Shown in pieces: positions 46,473 through 57,840 of a stretch of DNA of 64,000 nt. The position numbers and the translations under genes are program-made. Numbering within the stretch: the first letter of the stretch is position 1; the number at the start of each line of letters is the position of its first letter. The DNA is from Cocos nucifera. Taxonomy: Eukaryota > Streptophyta > Magnoliopsida > Arecales > Arecaceae. A model generated the notes under the pieces. The model was not told the DNA's origin and searched no databases. It saw nothing but the letters and a program-made list of their open reading frames with translations. The stretch spans positions 387,089 to 451,088 of the forward strand of contig QRFJ01000503.1 of assembly GCA_006176705.1 (NCBI GenBank), written 5' to 3'.

Positions 46473-47680
46473 TTGAGGAGGAAGCAGATCCACCAGCGGT
46501 GTATTAGCTTGCAATTTGGGCACGGTTCAACCTTCGATCATCATTCTCCTCAGCAATCTGAAACGTACATGATTTGGGATCAAATTATAGAGAAGAGGGT
46601 TCAAGAGCTTGACAAGCGAATCGAAGCCATTAATAAGATCTCTTCTTTCAGGCCTTGTGATAGTTTCAGTAGCAAACCTTTCTTCGACAAGAAGATATTG
46701 AGTGAGCCGCTCCTACCAAACTTCAAGCTGCCTCAATTTGAAACTTACGATGGGACTACCGATCCCATCGATCATATAGAGACCTTCAAAGTAGTACTGC
46801 TCTTTCAAAAAGCATTTGATACCATCCTATGTCGGGCATTCCCTGCAACCCTTAAAGGGACAATCTGATAGTGGTATTCGAGTTTGAAGCCAGCCTCTAT
46901 CCACTCCTTTGAAGAGCCGAGCTAGTCCCTGACTGTTCATTTTGTTAGCAGTTGAAAGTAGTAAAAGCGATCTGACTACCTCAACACTATCCATAAGAGA
47001 GAAGGAGAGTCGATCGCAGCTATGTCAGCCACTTCAATGCGACAACTTTGAAAGTTCGCGATCTTGATCAGTCAATCGCGATGATTATCCTTATGGGCAA
47101 ATTATAGAAGAATGACTTGACAAAATCATTAATAAAGTCCTTCTCCCGGGACTATGCAGAAATACTGAAAAATGTGACAAAATATTCCTGCCTAGAAGAA
47201 TTTTTTGATGATGATATTTCCACCAATTCTGCCCCGACGATATCTAATAAGGAGCCCTTTCCCAAAGCACGGGAAGCCTATCACCAGCACTCCCGATCTC
47301 CACCTCGAAAGCAGAGGACAAGAGGTACCTCTAAGAACCACCAATCTTCGAGTCCCCAAAGGAGGGATCGACAGCGCTCTTCCTCGAGGCATTATCATAA
47401 CTACATGTCTCTAAATGCCTCTCAAGAAGAGGTATTAATGCAAATCCAATTTTAGCTCCCCCAACCTCCAAAGATGTGGACAAAGCCTAAATGCTGCAAT
47501 CCTATGAGATACTGCTTCTATCATCGTGACCATGATCATGATATCGAGGATTGCCGTCTCCTTCGAGATGCGATCAAAAGACTTATTCGTGATAAAAGAT
47601 TCAGTCACTTCATTCGGGGAGGAACTCCCTCGTGCCGACCTCCTCCAAGAGCTCGATAACCACCTCATCAGCCTTAGCAC
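46473..47680 (+). pseudogene. Tat gag remnant
   Basis: The frame at 46,473-46,868 contains EPLLPNFKLPQFETYDGTTD and HIETFKVVLLF, the capsid start typical of Tat gag. A later frame (47,117-47,455) has MTKSLIKSFSRDYAEIL and a basic RS-rich tail. Near 47,474-47,600 a C/H-rich stretch reads YCFYHRDHDHDIEDCRLL, a standard gag C-terminal motif of this clade. Stops at 46,868 and 47,105 and frame changes break the ORF. Confidence 0.8.
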
Positions 47681-47689
47681 CCTTGCTGG

Positions 47690-47985
47690 CACCAGCTCTA
47701 GAGGTGGATGGACCGATGGGAGTAGAAGAGCAATCCCTCCGAGGTGAAATCCACATGATCACTGGAGGGTCGTCAAAATCAATAGCACAAAAAAAGCTGA
47801 GACTCGAGGATCATCTTGGAGATCTAATAACTTTTATTGAGCAAGATGCGGAGGATATACAGCAGCCACATAATGATGCTGTGATTGTAACTTTAAATAT
47901 AGCTAATTATAATGTACACCGTGTATTCATTGATAATGAAAGCTCAGTAAATATTCTGTACTTTTTTATCTTCTCCTGAATGAAA
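47690..47985 (+). pseudogene. Tat protease remnant
   Basis: Reads REIHMITGGSS then HNDAVIVTLNIANYNVHRVF then IDNESSVNILYF. The D-S/T-G active-site triad is replaced by D-N-E, so the aspartic protease would be inactive. Its position between gag and RT is as expected. Confidence 0.75.
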
Positions 47986-48539
47986 TTTTTTTCTAATTGG
48001 TTAAGTAAATTTAATACACCGATCCAAGAATTCTCTAGAAACTCAATAATTTCGAAGAAAATAATTAAGTTGCTTGTCACAGTAAGCACCCCACCATAAT
48101 GGGTGACGTTCCACATTGATTTTCTTATAGTAAAACTTTCATCAGCCTATAATGTAATTCTCGAATGACCCAGTCTCTAGATATTGAAAGTCGTAGTCTC
48201 CAGCTATCATTTGATGGTCAAATTTCCAATACTTAATGGAGTGGAGAGAATTCGAGGTGACCGGATGGTGGTGCCGCAGTGCTTCACCGCCATACTACAG
48301 GTGAAAGATCGACCAAAAAGTCAGTTAGAGCTTCTAATAGGGCTCAATGCTTGAGATGACCTAATCGATGAGCGTGCTCAGCCATCCGAGGAACTCCTAG
48401 AGATTCTTTTGAGGGAAGAAAATTCTCATCAAACTATGAAAATTGGCTCATGCCTTGACCAGGTAACCAAAAGCCAACTAATCATTCTTTTATAGGCAAA
48501 TGCAGACCTATTTACCTGGTTAGCTACAAATATACCCGA

Positions 48540-49280
48540 CATCGACCCGAAGGTCATGGCCCATTATCTGAAGGTGGACCCAACTTATCGCCTGATAAAG
48601 CAGAAGAAGCAGAATTTTGCCTCAGAATGTCAAAAGGCTATCGCTGAAGAGCTCGATAAACTGCTTAAAGTTGACTTCATCAGAGAGATAACGTATCCTG
48701 ACTGGCTAGCTAATATCATGCTGGTAGAAAAGGCAAATGAAAAATAGTGCATCTGTATCGACTTCACTGATTTGAATAAAGCCTATCCAAAGAACTGCTA
48801 TCCACTTTTCTAAATTGACTAATTAGTTGACGCCATCTCCATGCACTAGCTCTTTAGCTTCATGGATGCCTTCTCTGGCTATAACCAGATCCGAAATGTG
48901 CCTGAAGATGAGGAGAAGATAGCCTTTATAACTTATCAAGAATTATTTTATTATAGGATGATACCCTTTGGTCTGAAAAATGCCGGAGGCACTTACCAAA
49001 GGCTGGTCGATAAGATCTTCAAGGATCAGATAGGCAGAAATATGGAGGCATACGTGAACAACATGTTGGTCAAAAGTTGCAAAACTTCTGACCATATCGC
49101 AGACCTTCGAGAGATCTTCAGCACTTTTCATCGATATCAGATGAAATTGAATCCTATGAAGTGTGCTTTTGGAGTCACAGTCAGCAAGTTTCTTGGCTCC
49201 ATGATTTTCCGCAAAGGCATCGAGGCTAATTCTGAGAAAATTAAAGCGATCCTAGAAATGACTCCATTGAAATGGTAAAA
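48540..49280 (+). pseudogene. Tat reverse transcriptase remnant
   Basis: The first block (48,556-48,747) reads QKAIAEELDKLLKVDFIREI. After an in-frame TAG at 48,745 comes CICIDFTDLNKAYP, with two further stops before 48,860. Then 48,862-49,278 reads FMDAFSGYNQI, FGLKNAGGTYQRLVDKIF and EAYVNNMLVKS. The catalytic YVDD has become YVNN: both aspartates are asparagine. Confidence 0.85.
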
Positions 49281-49289
49281 AAGGTATAA

Positions 49290-49945
49290 CACCTAACTAG
49301 TAAATTAGTCTATCTTAACCATTTTATTTTCATATCAGTCGAGAGATGTCTTTCTTTCTTTCGGATCCTCAGATAGTCGAAGAACTTCTAATGGACTCCT
49401 AAATGCTAAGAAGCCTTCAAAGAGCTGAAAAAGTACCTCAATTCTCTACCCCTGCTTACTAAGCCACAACTGGGAGAGGAGCTCCTCCTATATTTGGCTG
49501 TTTCTTCGGTAGCTATCAACACAGTCCTCACTCAAGAAGGATGACTATAAAGGCCAATTTGTTATACCGATAAGATCCTCCATGATGCAGAGATAAGGTA
49601 CACTAGATTGGAGAAACTAATCTTTGCATTGGTCATCACCGTAAGAAAGCTTCAATCTTACTTTTAAGCCCACACCATGGTACTATTCACTAACCAACCA
49701 GTTAAAATAGTATTTCACCGACTAGACACCTCGGGTCGAATGGCCAAATGGGCTTTGGAGCTCTCAGAATCGGACATACACTATCGGTCGAGGCCCTCCA
49801 TCAAGATCCAAATTTTGGTTGATTTCATCCTTGAATGCACTACCCTAATACAAGAAAATCTAGAAGGAAACACTGGGGAGAGGCCGGAGGACCCTTCAAG
49901 CTACAAAGATAATGAAAGTTTGGGACTAGACCCTAAAAAATTATA
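49290..49945 (+). pseudogene. Tat RNase H remnant
   Basis: Reads FKELKKYLNSLPLLTKPQLG, then YLAVSSVAINTVL, then YTRLEKLIFALVITVRKLQS, then MAKWALELSESDIHYRSRPS, the RT-type RNase H with its usual tail. Stops lie near 49,540 and 49,665. Confidence 0.75.
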
Positions 49946-50194
49946 GAGCTTATATGTTGACGGCTCATCTAACTCATCTAGATCAGAAGGCGGACTCATC
50001 TTATCTAGACCAGAAGAAGAGGTAGCGGCATACGCTCTATGCTTCGAATTTTCCACTATAAAGAATGAGGCAGAATATTAGGCCCTGATTGCTGGACTGA
50101 ATATCGCTAAGGAGGTTGGAGCCCAACATCTAAAGATCTTCAGTGACTCATAATTGGTGGTCGAGCAAGTCAAGGACAAGTATGAATCTAAGAG
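49946..50194 (+). pseudogene. Tat second RNase H, 5' part (split by Athila)
   Basis: Starts SLYVDGSSNSS, then AAYALCFEFSTIKNEAEY, then a stop, then ALIAGLNIAKEVGAQHLKIF. The D of VDGSS and the E of NEAEY match the additional (archaeal-type) RNase H active site of Tat elements. The frame is cut at 50,195-50,199 by the Athila TSD and resumes at 57,712. Confidence 0.75.
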
Positions 50195-50199
50195 GATAA
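50195..50199. repeat. 5-bp target-site duplication of Athila, left copy
   Basis: GATAA directly before TGATAGG; repeated at 57,707-57,711. Confidence 0.9.
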
Positions 50200-51798
50200 T
50201 GATAGGAACGCAATATTGTCGTTAAGATACCGTGTTTATCAGTTTAATTCAACTTCTTAAAATAATTAAAAATTCATAGATAGCAGTGAGTCGGATCGAA
50301 TCCATAGAAAAGATAGTGTTTTTAGATTTGAAATCTTTGATTCTACAAAAAAAAGAAAAGAGAAGAGTTTTGGGATCAAAAGTAAAATCAAAAAATAAAA
50401 AGTAAAAATTAAAATGTGTAGAAATTTAAACTTGGTACTAAGATCTACTAGTTAGATCTTAGCATCTATTTGCAATAAAATAAAAAAAGTAATAATTTAA
50501 AGTATAAAAATTAAATTATAAAAAAAAAAAAAATTAAAGAGCATAAAAATAAATATTGCATTAAAAAGTTTATAATTTAAATACATAAAATAAAAAAAAA
50601 ATAAAATAGGTTGATCTCTGATCTTGGATCGGTATTGGTGGAAAGATGGTGTAGAAGCCCAGCTCTTCTCCTCGACACCAATTACCTTGAAGCAGCCATT
50701 AACCCATAGCCTGACTTCACCCTATACCAAAGCTTCACCTTGATCGAAGATATTGATTTTTGGAGGTCCGGGATCCTTTTTATAGACCTAGGAGAGTTGG
50801 ATATTTTTTCTAGAGGCAATATGGGACTAATAGCCTTTATAATCATCAAAATATAAAGAAATTTGAGTAAAATTTGGATTAAAATATCTCTGATATGAAT
50901 CTGGTAAGTCTGGTGAAATCTAGCCATTCAATAGAAATCCAACAATCCAAAAATCATCAAAATCGGATGAGTATCGGCCTAGATCAGGTTGGATTAAATT
51001 CTGGCCGTCCGATCGTGCATTGATGGAGAAAATCTAGCCGCAAATCATGCGTCGGGAGTCCTGATCATCGTCGGGAGCATTCTGGACCATTGGATCTTCA
51101 TCACTTGGTTTTCTGACCGTCGGATCGCATCGGATCGCTGATAGAATTTGAATCAAATCCGAAAATAACCACCATCATCCGATCTTGACCGCAATCAACC
51201 GCAGCCGTTCGATCGTGCAATTACTGTTCCCATGGACTGCGTGGACCGGCTGCACCACACACCGCAGCCAATCAGCACCTCTGTTGCTGAGTGAAAAGAT
51301 CAGATTGTCCTGTGAGCTATGATAAATTTCTATGGACCCTTTAAGGGTTTAGGTCTGCCACGTGTCACTCTATGATTCGTCGGTTTCTGCTAAGCTGGCG
51401 GTCCACGCCTGGGTTGTGGATCGGCTGATGGCTTCAACGGCTAAGTTGGCTTTGATGGCTTGGCATGGCTTGGTGGCTTAGCTTGCGGAGCCGGCTGAGC
51501 CATTTTCTTTTCTTTTTTTATTTAAATTTTATTTATTTTATTTCTTTAGAAATTCATATCTTCTTCGTTTTAGCTTTATTTTACTTCAAACTTATTTCAT
51601 TATGAACAAAAAAATGAGCTCTTTCCATTGATTATAAAATTTTATTTTTTAATTTTTATTATTTTTTTAATTAATTTTTTAATTAATAAAAATATGAATT
51701 TCTTAAAAATTATATATAAATTGATTATTAATTTTAAAAATTAATATAAATTAATTAAAAAATTAATACTTTTATTGATGAATTTATGGTACTTATCA
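50200..51798 (-). repeat. Athila 3' LTR (left copy)
   Basis: 1,599 bp. In the first ~155 bases from its left end I count about 15 differences from the right copy, all transitions. Near 51,450 it has an extra 'ggcatggcttggtggctta'-type repeat that the other copy lacks. Confidence 0.9.
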
Positions 51799-51808
51799 CA
51801 CCCCCCAA
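51799..51808 (-). other. Athila polypurine tract
   Basis: On the minus strand ttggggggtg abuts the TGATAAG start of the 3' LTR, the place for plus-strand priming. Confidence 0.75.
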
Positions 51809-53030
51809 CTTAAGCTTTGCTCGTCTTCGAGTAAAGAAAAAATTTAGTTTTAAATATCTTTTTAACTTTAGAGTTTCAAATTTTATCTAAGTAGTTTTTA
51901 AAATGATCATTGATATTTAGTAGAATTTAAGTGAGACATATCATTAGGGTATTAATACTTATCAATAAAAAAATTAAGTAAAGAGCATTAAATTTTTCTA
52001 AATTTTTTCTAAATTATCCCACCTTTATCTCTGATTTATCTAAACTTTCATATAGACAAGTGTATTGCTACTTCTGTCCTTCATTTATTAATTTTTATTT
52101 TATATTTCTCACTTTTTGATGCGAATATCATTGCTTACTTAGGCAACGAAATTCGGTTACTCGGTGAAAAATCAATATATATATATATATATATATTTTA
52201 ACGTTGTACTACTATTGAGTGTCTTAACCACTTAAGCTTTCTATTTGATCCATGTAGTGAGTCTTGGGCCAATAACTTTCAAATCAGTTGATTTTAGGAT
52301 ACTAAGTATAGAATACCCCTCGGACTTACTAGTTCGAATCAAATAGGCTACGAGTTAAGACTAGCTTTACAACGAGCTTCTTTATCCTTCCCACCTTTTG
52401 ACGTGAAACTCAATGCTTGCTTAGGCAAAGAAGTCCGATTACTCAGTGAGAAGTACTTGAAAACTATTTTATTAAAATAAATTTTTTATATGAAGAAACA
52501 TATAGTTACTCTACACAAGCCTATAAAAAATAAACTTTTCTTTGATGCTAGTAGAAATAATTAGAAATACTTCAAGAAAAAACTTTTTATATTCTAGACT
52601 TAACTCTTTATTGAATTTTCTTAATACTTGATTCCTCAATATCTCACAGATTTTCTGATCTATGTATCAATTTTTTTTTAAAAATGCTTAGTTTAATTCG
52701 ATTCTTAAGCATAATCAGGTGTCTAAATACTAAATACTAATTTTTTTGAGAACTTAAAATTTTAAATTTTTTATTTTTCTCTCCCCCAACTTAATCGACA
52801 TTATCCTCAATGGAGAAGAAAAAAATAAAGGGTGTAATAAAGAACATGAAAGAATACACCTGACTATATTTTTGGTCCAGTATATGCCTTTGAAAATTTA
52901 AGCTCTTCCTCCAACTTATTCAAATTATCCTAAAAAAAAAATAAGCTAAAAGAATGAATTAGATAAAAACTAAATATTGGGTTGCCTTCCAACAAGCGCT
53001 AAGTTTACCATCTTCAGTCAGACATAATGT
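51809..53030 (-). other. Athila 3' noncoding interior
   Basis: AT-rich, no ORFs. It holds an AT microsatellite (52,171-52,195) and two similar 'taggcaaagaa/gaaattcggtactcgg' segments near 52,140 and 52,420. Confidence 0.6.
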
Positions 53031-53036
53031 AGCTTA

Positions 53037-53450
53037 CTATCCTGTGTCGAATATTGGATTGATAAATTTCAATGGTTTTGGATTGCCAATCTCAAAAAGT
53101 TGATTTATAATCCCATTATTGATATATTCATTGTTAATTTTAGGGATATAATTTGTGATCTCATTCTCAGACCCATGTTTATTAAGAATTTCTCCTATTT
53201 GTTCTTCTAAAATACTCATGAATAGAGTTTTAGGAGTTACGTTTGGTTCAATGGGTGCTGGAATGGTGATTAAAGATGGCTTTAATTCTTGAGATAAATT
53301 AATATAATCTTGCTTAAACAACTCCATTGACATTTCATTACATACCTTTTGATTAGGATTCAGGTCTGATGCAATAATTACTGGCAAGATTTTCTATGAA
53401 CCTAAATACTCAAGGAGGGGTTTCAACTCTACTTTGGGTGCCTCTTCTTT
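53037..53450 (-). pseudogene. Athila protease-RT linker remnant
   Basis: The minus strand reads APKVELKPLLEYLGS, a stop, then ILPVIIASDLN. This is the linker that lies between protease and reverse transcriptase in Athila/gypsy polyproteins. The RT that should follow is absent: the frame goes on with non-RT sequence to a stop at 53,037. It marks a deletion that removed pol. Confidence 0.75.
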
Positions 53451-53561
53451 TGATGACTCAGGTGATAATTTAGTCATTTCTATGAATGATTCAGTGGAAG
53501 GCTCAACAGACTCAGTACTCAAGTCTTCTCTAGTGTCAGGTGTATTTACCTTATTATCCAC

Positions 53562-54980
53562 TTATTTTTTTAATCTCAAGAAATGAATAGCATTAATTTG
53601 ATTAACCTGGTTTCCTTGGGATGGTCTACCATTTTGATATCTTGGATTGGGCTCAGGTTGGCTAGGTAGCCTACTTCGTTCACATTCACTTATGGTAGAT
53701 GCCAGTTGATCAATTTCTAAGCGGGCTATGGCCTGAGAATTTGAATTCAGAATTTGGCATGTGCTTTGCATGAAATTGCTTAAGGTGGCATTGGTGTCAG
53801 CATTAGATTTGGCTAGGTTTTCAGGTTTTTCTCTAAAGAACTAAGTTTCTTTTTATTAGTATTAAAGCCTGATGGTGGCAAGGTGTTTATCACAGGATTA
53901 GGCCTTGGGTTCTGCTGATTGAAACTTGGATCGCCTATATTTGGGTTTTGTGACCATGAAAAATTTGGATGATTCCTCCAATCTTGATTGTAAGTGGGTG
54001 CATAGGGATTGTTCAACAGTCTCTGATATGTGGCATCATTCACTTGTGCACATTCATTATCTAATTGGTTCATTGGGAGGAGACATTCCTCAAGGATATG
54101 GTCCGGTGCATTGCACCTATTGCACATGGGTGTAGATACTTGGTTCACACTTGTTGATCTCTAAAGTTCTAAGGCCTCTAGCCTACGTGTCAACGTTGCA
54201 ATTTTGGCTTCTGCAGCTAGGAAGGTTTGGTAAATTCCACCTCTTAAAGGTGTGGATTTTTCTAGTTTCCTAATTATTTTTCATTGTAAACTTTTTTCGA
54301 CTAGATCTTCTAAAAATTGCCAGGCTTCATTTGATTCTTTGTACATAAATTATCTCTGGCACATGGATTCTAGCATTATTTGGAAATTTGAATCTAATCC
54401 TTCATAAATTATTTGGCATAGCCTCCAAGTTTCTATTCCATGGTGTGGGCATTGGGTCAAGAGATTCTTGAATCGGTCGAAGTATTTCCAAAATGATTCA
54501 CTAGCTAATTGATAGAATTGGTTTATTTCATTTTTAATTCTAGTTATTTTATGATGAGAAAAATATTTTTTTAAGAATATTCTCATAAAGCCCTCCCAGG
54601 TCATGATAGATTGATTTGGAAGACTATAAAGCCATTTTTTGGCATTATCCTTAAAGACAAAATTGATTAATCTCAGTTTGATTTCATCCTTTGATAATTA
54701 TTGTAGTTTCATGATTGCACAAACCACTTCAAATTCTCTAATGAATATATATGCATCCTCTATTCCCATGAATTTTGGAAGCATGTTAATGATTTGAGGT
54801 TTAATTTCAAAATTATTTGCTATGGATTAGGGCAACCTGATATAAGAGGGTTGGACGGAACCAACTGGATAACATAAATTCTTAAGGGTTTGAGGCTGAG
54901 ACTGATTTGCTAAATCCATTGAGGTTGTAGGATCTGAAATAAGAACTAAATCCGTTTTGACTAGTCGACCTGAAATCCTT
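53562..54980 (-). pseudogene. Athila gag remnant
   Basis: From about 54,980 leftward: an N-terminal segment (SMDLANQSQPQTLKN), then NNFEIKPQIINML, then the core MTWEGFMRIFLKKYFSHHKI and FDRFKNLLTQCPHHGIETW (54,350-54,604), then a CCHC zinc knuckle CNRCNAPDHILEEC (intact C-x2-C-x4-H-x4-C, about 54,085-54,126), then NPYAPTYNQDWRNHPNFSWS. This order and wording are those of Athila gag. Stops at about 54,828 and 54,702 and frame changes near 54,340 and 53,800 break it. Nucleic-acid binding and capsid packaging would be its role. Confidence 0.85.
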
Positions 54981-56106
54981 CTCCACACAGGTATTGGAGA
55001 ATTCACTATATTCTCAATGTCCTAATCTTTTTTTATTTATTTTATATATTTTATTTTTTTTTAAACTTTTTTTTAAGTTAATTCACCCTTTTCATACCCT
55101 AGGACAACCATGCAACATAAATTCCCATTACGCTAGGGCAACCTTATGTCAGGGCAATAAAGATTGAAAATACCTAAAGTAAAAATTTTTATTTTCAAAT
55201 AAGTTTCAAATAAATTAGTCTTAACCTAAGATCAGTCTAGACCTAGACAACTTCTAACTGTTCCAAGTCACCTTCAAGCCCTCCAAGTATAAGATCAGCT
55301 AATCAACTAGCCAGGTAAGTATAAGGTCGGTGGGAGTCCCCCCGTTGCTTGCCTTAGACACCAATTATGCTTGGCCAGATAAGCTAACGAAACCAATTAA
55401 AAATTACCTTCCTTTGGGCTCAGTCATCCCTGAACCACTTTCCTAGACATCAGTCAAATTGTCTAACCCTAATCTGGTTCAACTCTTAGGATTTCTTATC
55501 CTTTTGAGCTTGAGTTCCTAGGGCTGATGTCTAATTAATTTTAAAATTAAAGATTTAGATCAATGCAGGATGTTGGTTGGTTGTTTGTGGGCCAAGAAAG
55601 GATGATCAAATCTCCATCTTATCTTATTTAATTGGATCTTATTTCCTTAATTTGGTTTAATATGAATATACATAAAAAATTTTAATTAACGAGTTTTATG
55701 CAATTTAAACTAGATGTATGCAACTAATTAAATTCTGAAAGACTTACCTTACCTCTAGCAATCATCAAATAAAATAAAATAAAATAAAAATAATATGATG
55801 CATGCTCTAAGCAGTTAGGATTTCTAATCTTATCACGAGACTTTTAATTAAATTTAAATGGATATTTTTTTAAAATTAATTTAAAAATAAAATAAATAAA
55901 TAAATAAGATAAAAAAAAAGAAAACTAGAGCTAGGATTGATCTCACCAAGCAAAACTCCTGGTTCTTTTTGTTCTTTAATCTCTTTTTTATAAAATAATA
56001 AAAAAAATTAGCAAGCAATATTTATAAGAAAATAAAAATTTTATTTATAATTTATTTATAAAAAAAATAAAAAAGATAAAAAATTTAATGTTTGTGCCTT
56101 CCCTAG
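54981..56106 (-). other. Athila 5' leader, noncoding
   Basis: Between primer site and gag. AT-rich with (AAAT/AATA)n runs near 55,770 and 55,885. No ORF of note. Confidence 0.6.
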
Positions 56107-56123
56107 CAACGGCGTCAAAAACT
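56107..56123 (-). other. Athila primer-binding site (tRNA-Asp type)
   Basis: On the minus strand TTTTTGACGCCGTTGCT follows the LTR end. It resembles the TGGCGCCGTTGCC site (tRNA-Asp) used by Athila elements, with a few changes. Confidence 0.7.
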
Positions 56124-57706
56124 TGATAGGAACGCGATATTGTTGTTAAAACACCATGTTTATCAGTTTAATTTAATTTTTTAAAATAATTAAAAATCCA
56201 TAGATAGCAGTGAGTCGGATCGAATCCATAGAAAAGATAGTATTTTTAAATTTAAAATCTTTAATTTTATAAAAAAAAAGAAAAGAGAAAAGTTTTGGGA
56301 TCAAAAGTGAAGTCGAAAAATAGAAAGAGAAAATTAAAAGGTGAAGAAATTTAAACTTGGTACTAAGATCTACTAGTTAGATCTTAGCATCTATTTGCAA
56401 TAAAATAAAAAAGTAATAATTTAAACTATAAAAATTAAATTATAAAAAAAATATAAAATTAAAGAGCATAAAAATAAATATTATATTAAAAAATTCATAA
56501 TTTAAATACATAAAATAAAAAAAATAAAATAGGCCGATCTTTGATCTTGGATCGGCATTGGTAGAAAGATGGTGTAGAAGCCCAGCTCTTCTCCTCGGCA
56601 CCAATTGCCTTGAAGCAGCCATTAACCTATAGCCTGACTTCACCCTATACCAAAGCTTCATCTTGACCGGAGATATTGATTTTTGAAGGCCTGGGGTCCT
56701 TTTTATAGACCTAGGAGAGTTGGATATTTTTTCTAGAGGCAATATGGGACTAATAGCCTTTATAATCATCAAAATATAAAAAAATTTAAGTAAAATTTGG
56801 ATTAAAATAGCTCTGATATGAATCTGGTAAGTCTGGTGAAATCTAGCCATTCAATAGGAATCCAACAGTCCAAAAATCATCAAAATCGAATGAGTATCAG
56901 CCCCGATCAGGTCAGATTAAATTCTGGCCATCCGATCGTGCATTGATGGAGGAAAGCTGGCTGCAAATCATGCGTCGGGAGTTCTGATCACCATCGGAAG
57001 CATTCTGGACTGTTGGATCTTCATTACTTAGTTTTTTGGCCATCAAATCGTGCTAGATCGCTGATAGAATTTGAATCAAACCCGGAAATAATCACCGCTG
57101 TCCGATCTTAACCACAATCAACCGCAGCTGTCTGATCGCACAAGTACTATTCTCATGAACTGCATGGACCAGCTACACCATACACCACAGCCAATCAGCG
57201 CCTCTGTTGCTAAGTGAAAAGATCAGATTGCCCTATGAGCCACGATAAATTTCTGTGGACCCTTTAAGGGTCTAGGTCCGCCATGTGTCACTCTGTGATT
57301 CACCAATTTCTGCTGAACTGGCAGTCCACGCCTGGGTTGTGGACCAGCTGATGGCTTCAATGGCTAAGTCGACTTTGATGGCTTGGCTTGCAGAGCCGAC
57401 TGAGCCGTTTTCTTTTCTTTTTTTAATTTAAATTTTTTTTTTATTTTATTTCTTTAGAAATTCATATCTTCTTCGTTTTAGCTTCATTTTACTTTAAACT
57501 TATTTCGTTGTGATCAAAAAAATGAGTTCTTTCCATTGATTATAAAATTTTATTTTTTAATTTTTATTATTTTTTAAATTAATTTTTTAATTAATAAAAA
57601 AATGAATTTTTCAAAAATTATATATAAATTGATTATTAATTTTAAAAATTAATATAAATTAATTAAAAAATTAATACTTTTATTGATGAATTTATGGTAC
57701 TTATCA
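56124..57706 (-). repeat. Athila 5' LTR (right copy)
   Basis: 1,583 bp, TG...CA ends, matches 50,200-51,798 throughout. Confidence 0.9.
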
Positions 57707-57711
57707 GATAA
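57707..57711. repeat. 5-bp target-site duplication of Athila, right copy
   Basis: GATAA, identical to 50,195-50,199. Confidence 0.9.
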
Positions 57712-57840
57712 CATGACAAGATACCTCTTCAAGGTAAAAAGCTTAATCTCCTCCTTTCCATATTTTGATGTACAATAGGTTCCAATGTCTCAGAATATCA
57801 AAGCAGACGTCCTCTCAAAATTGGCATTGTCATTACCTGC
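57712..57840 (+). pseudogene. Tat second RNase H, 3' part
   Basis: Resumes the frame cut at 50,194: NMTRYLFKVKSL, then VP-x-SQNIKADVLSKLALS, the C-terminal 'N-x-x-AD-LSKLA' motif of the archaeal-type RNase H. Confidence 0.75.

Larger units (their letters stand above)
50200..57706 (-). mobile_element. Athila-lineage gypsy derivative, gag-only, non-autonomous
   Basis: Two ~1.6-kb LTRs (50,200-51,798 and 56,124-57,706) share TG...CA ends and a perfect GATAA TSD. The element runs on the minus strand: a tRNA-Asp-type primer site beside the right LTR (56,107-56,123), then gag, then a short protease/RT linker piece, then a G-rich tract beside the left LTR (51,799-51,808). RT, RNase H and integrase are absent from the 4.3-kb interior. 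Athila elements are normally over 10 kb, so this is a deletion derivative that would depend on helper enzymes. It sits in the Tat second RNase H frame. Confidence 0.9.

Noticed and set aside
50682..50927. Minus-strand ORF, with a longer copy at 56,440-56,850
   Set aside because: Lies in the Athila LTRs and lacks a gag or pol motif.
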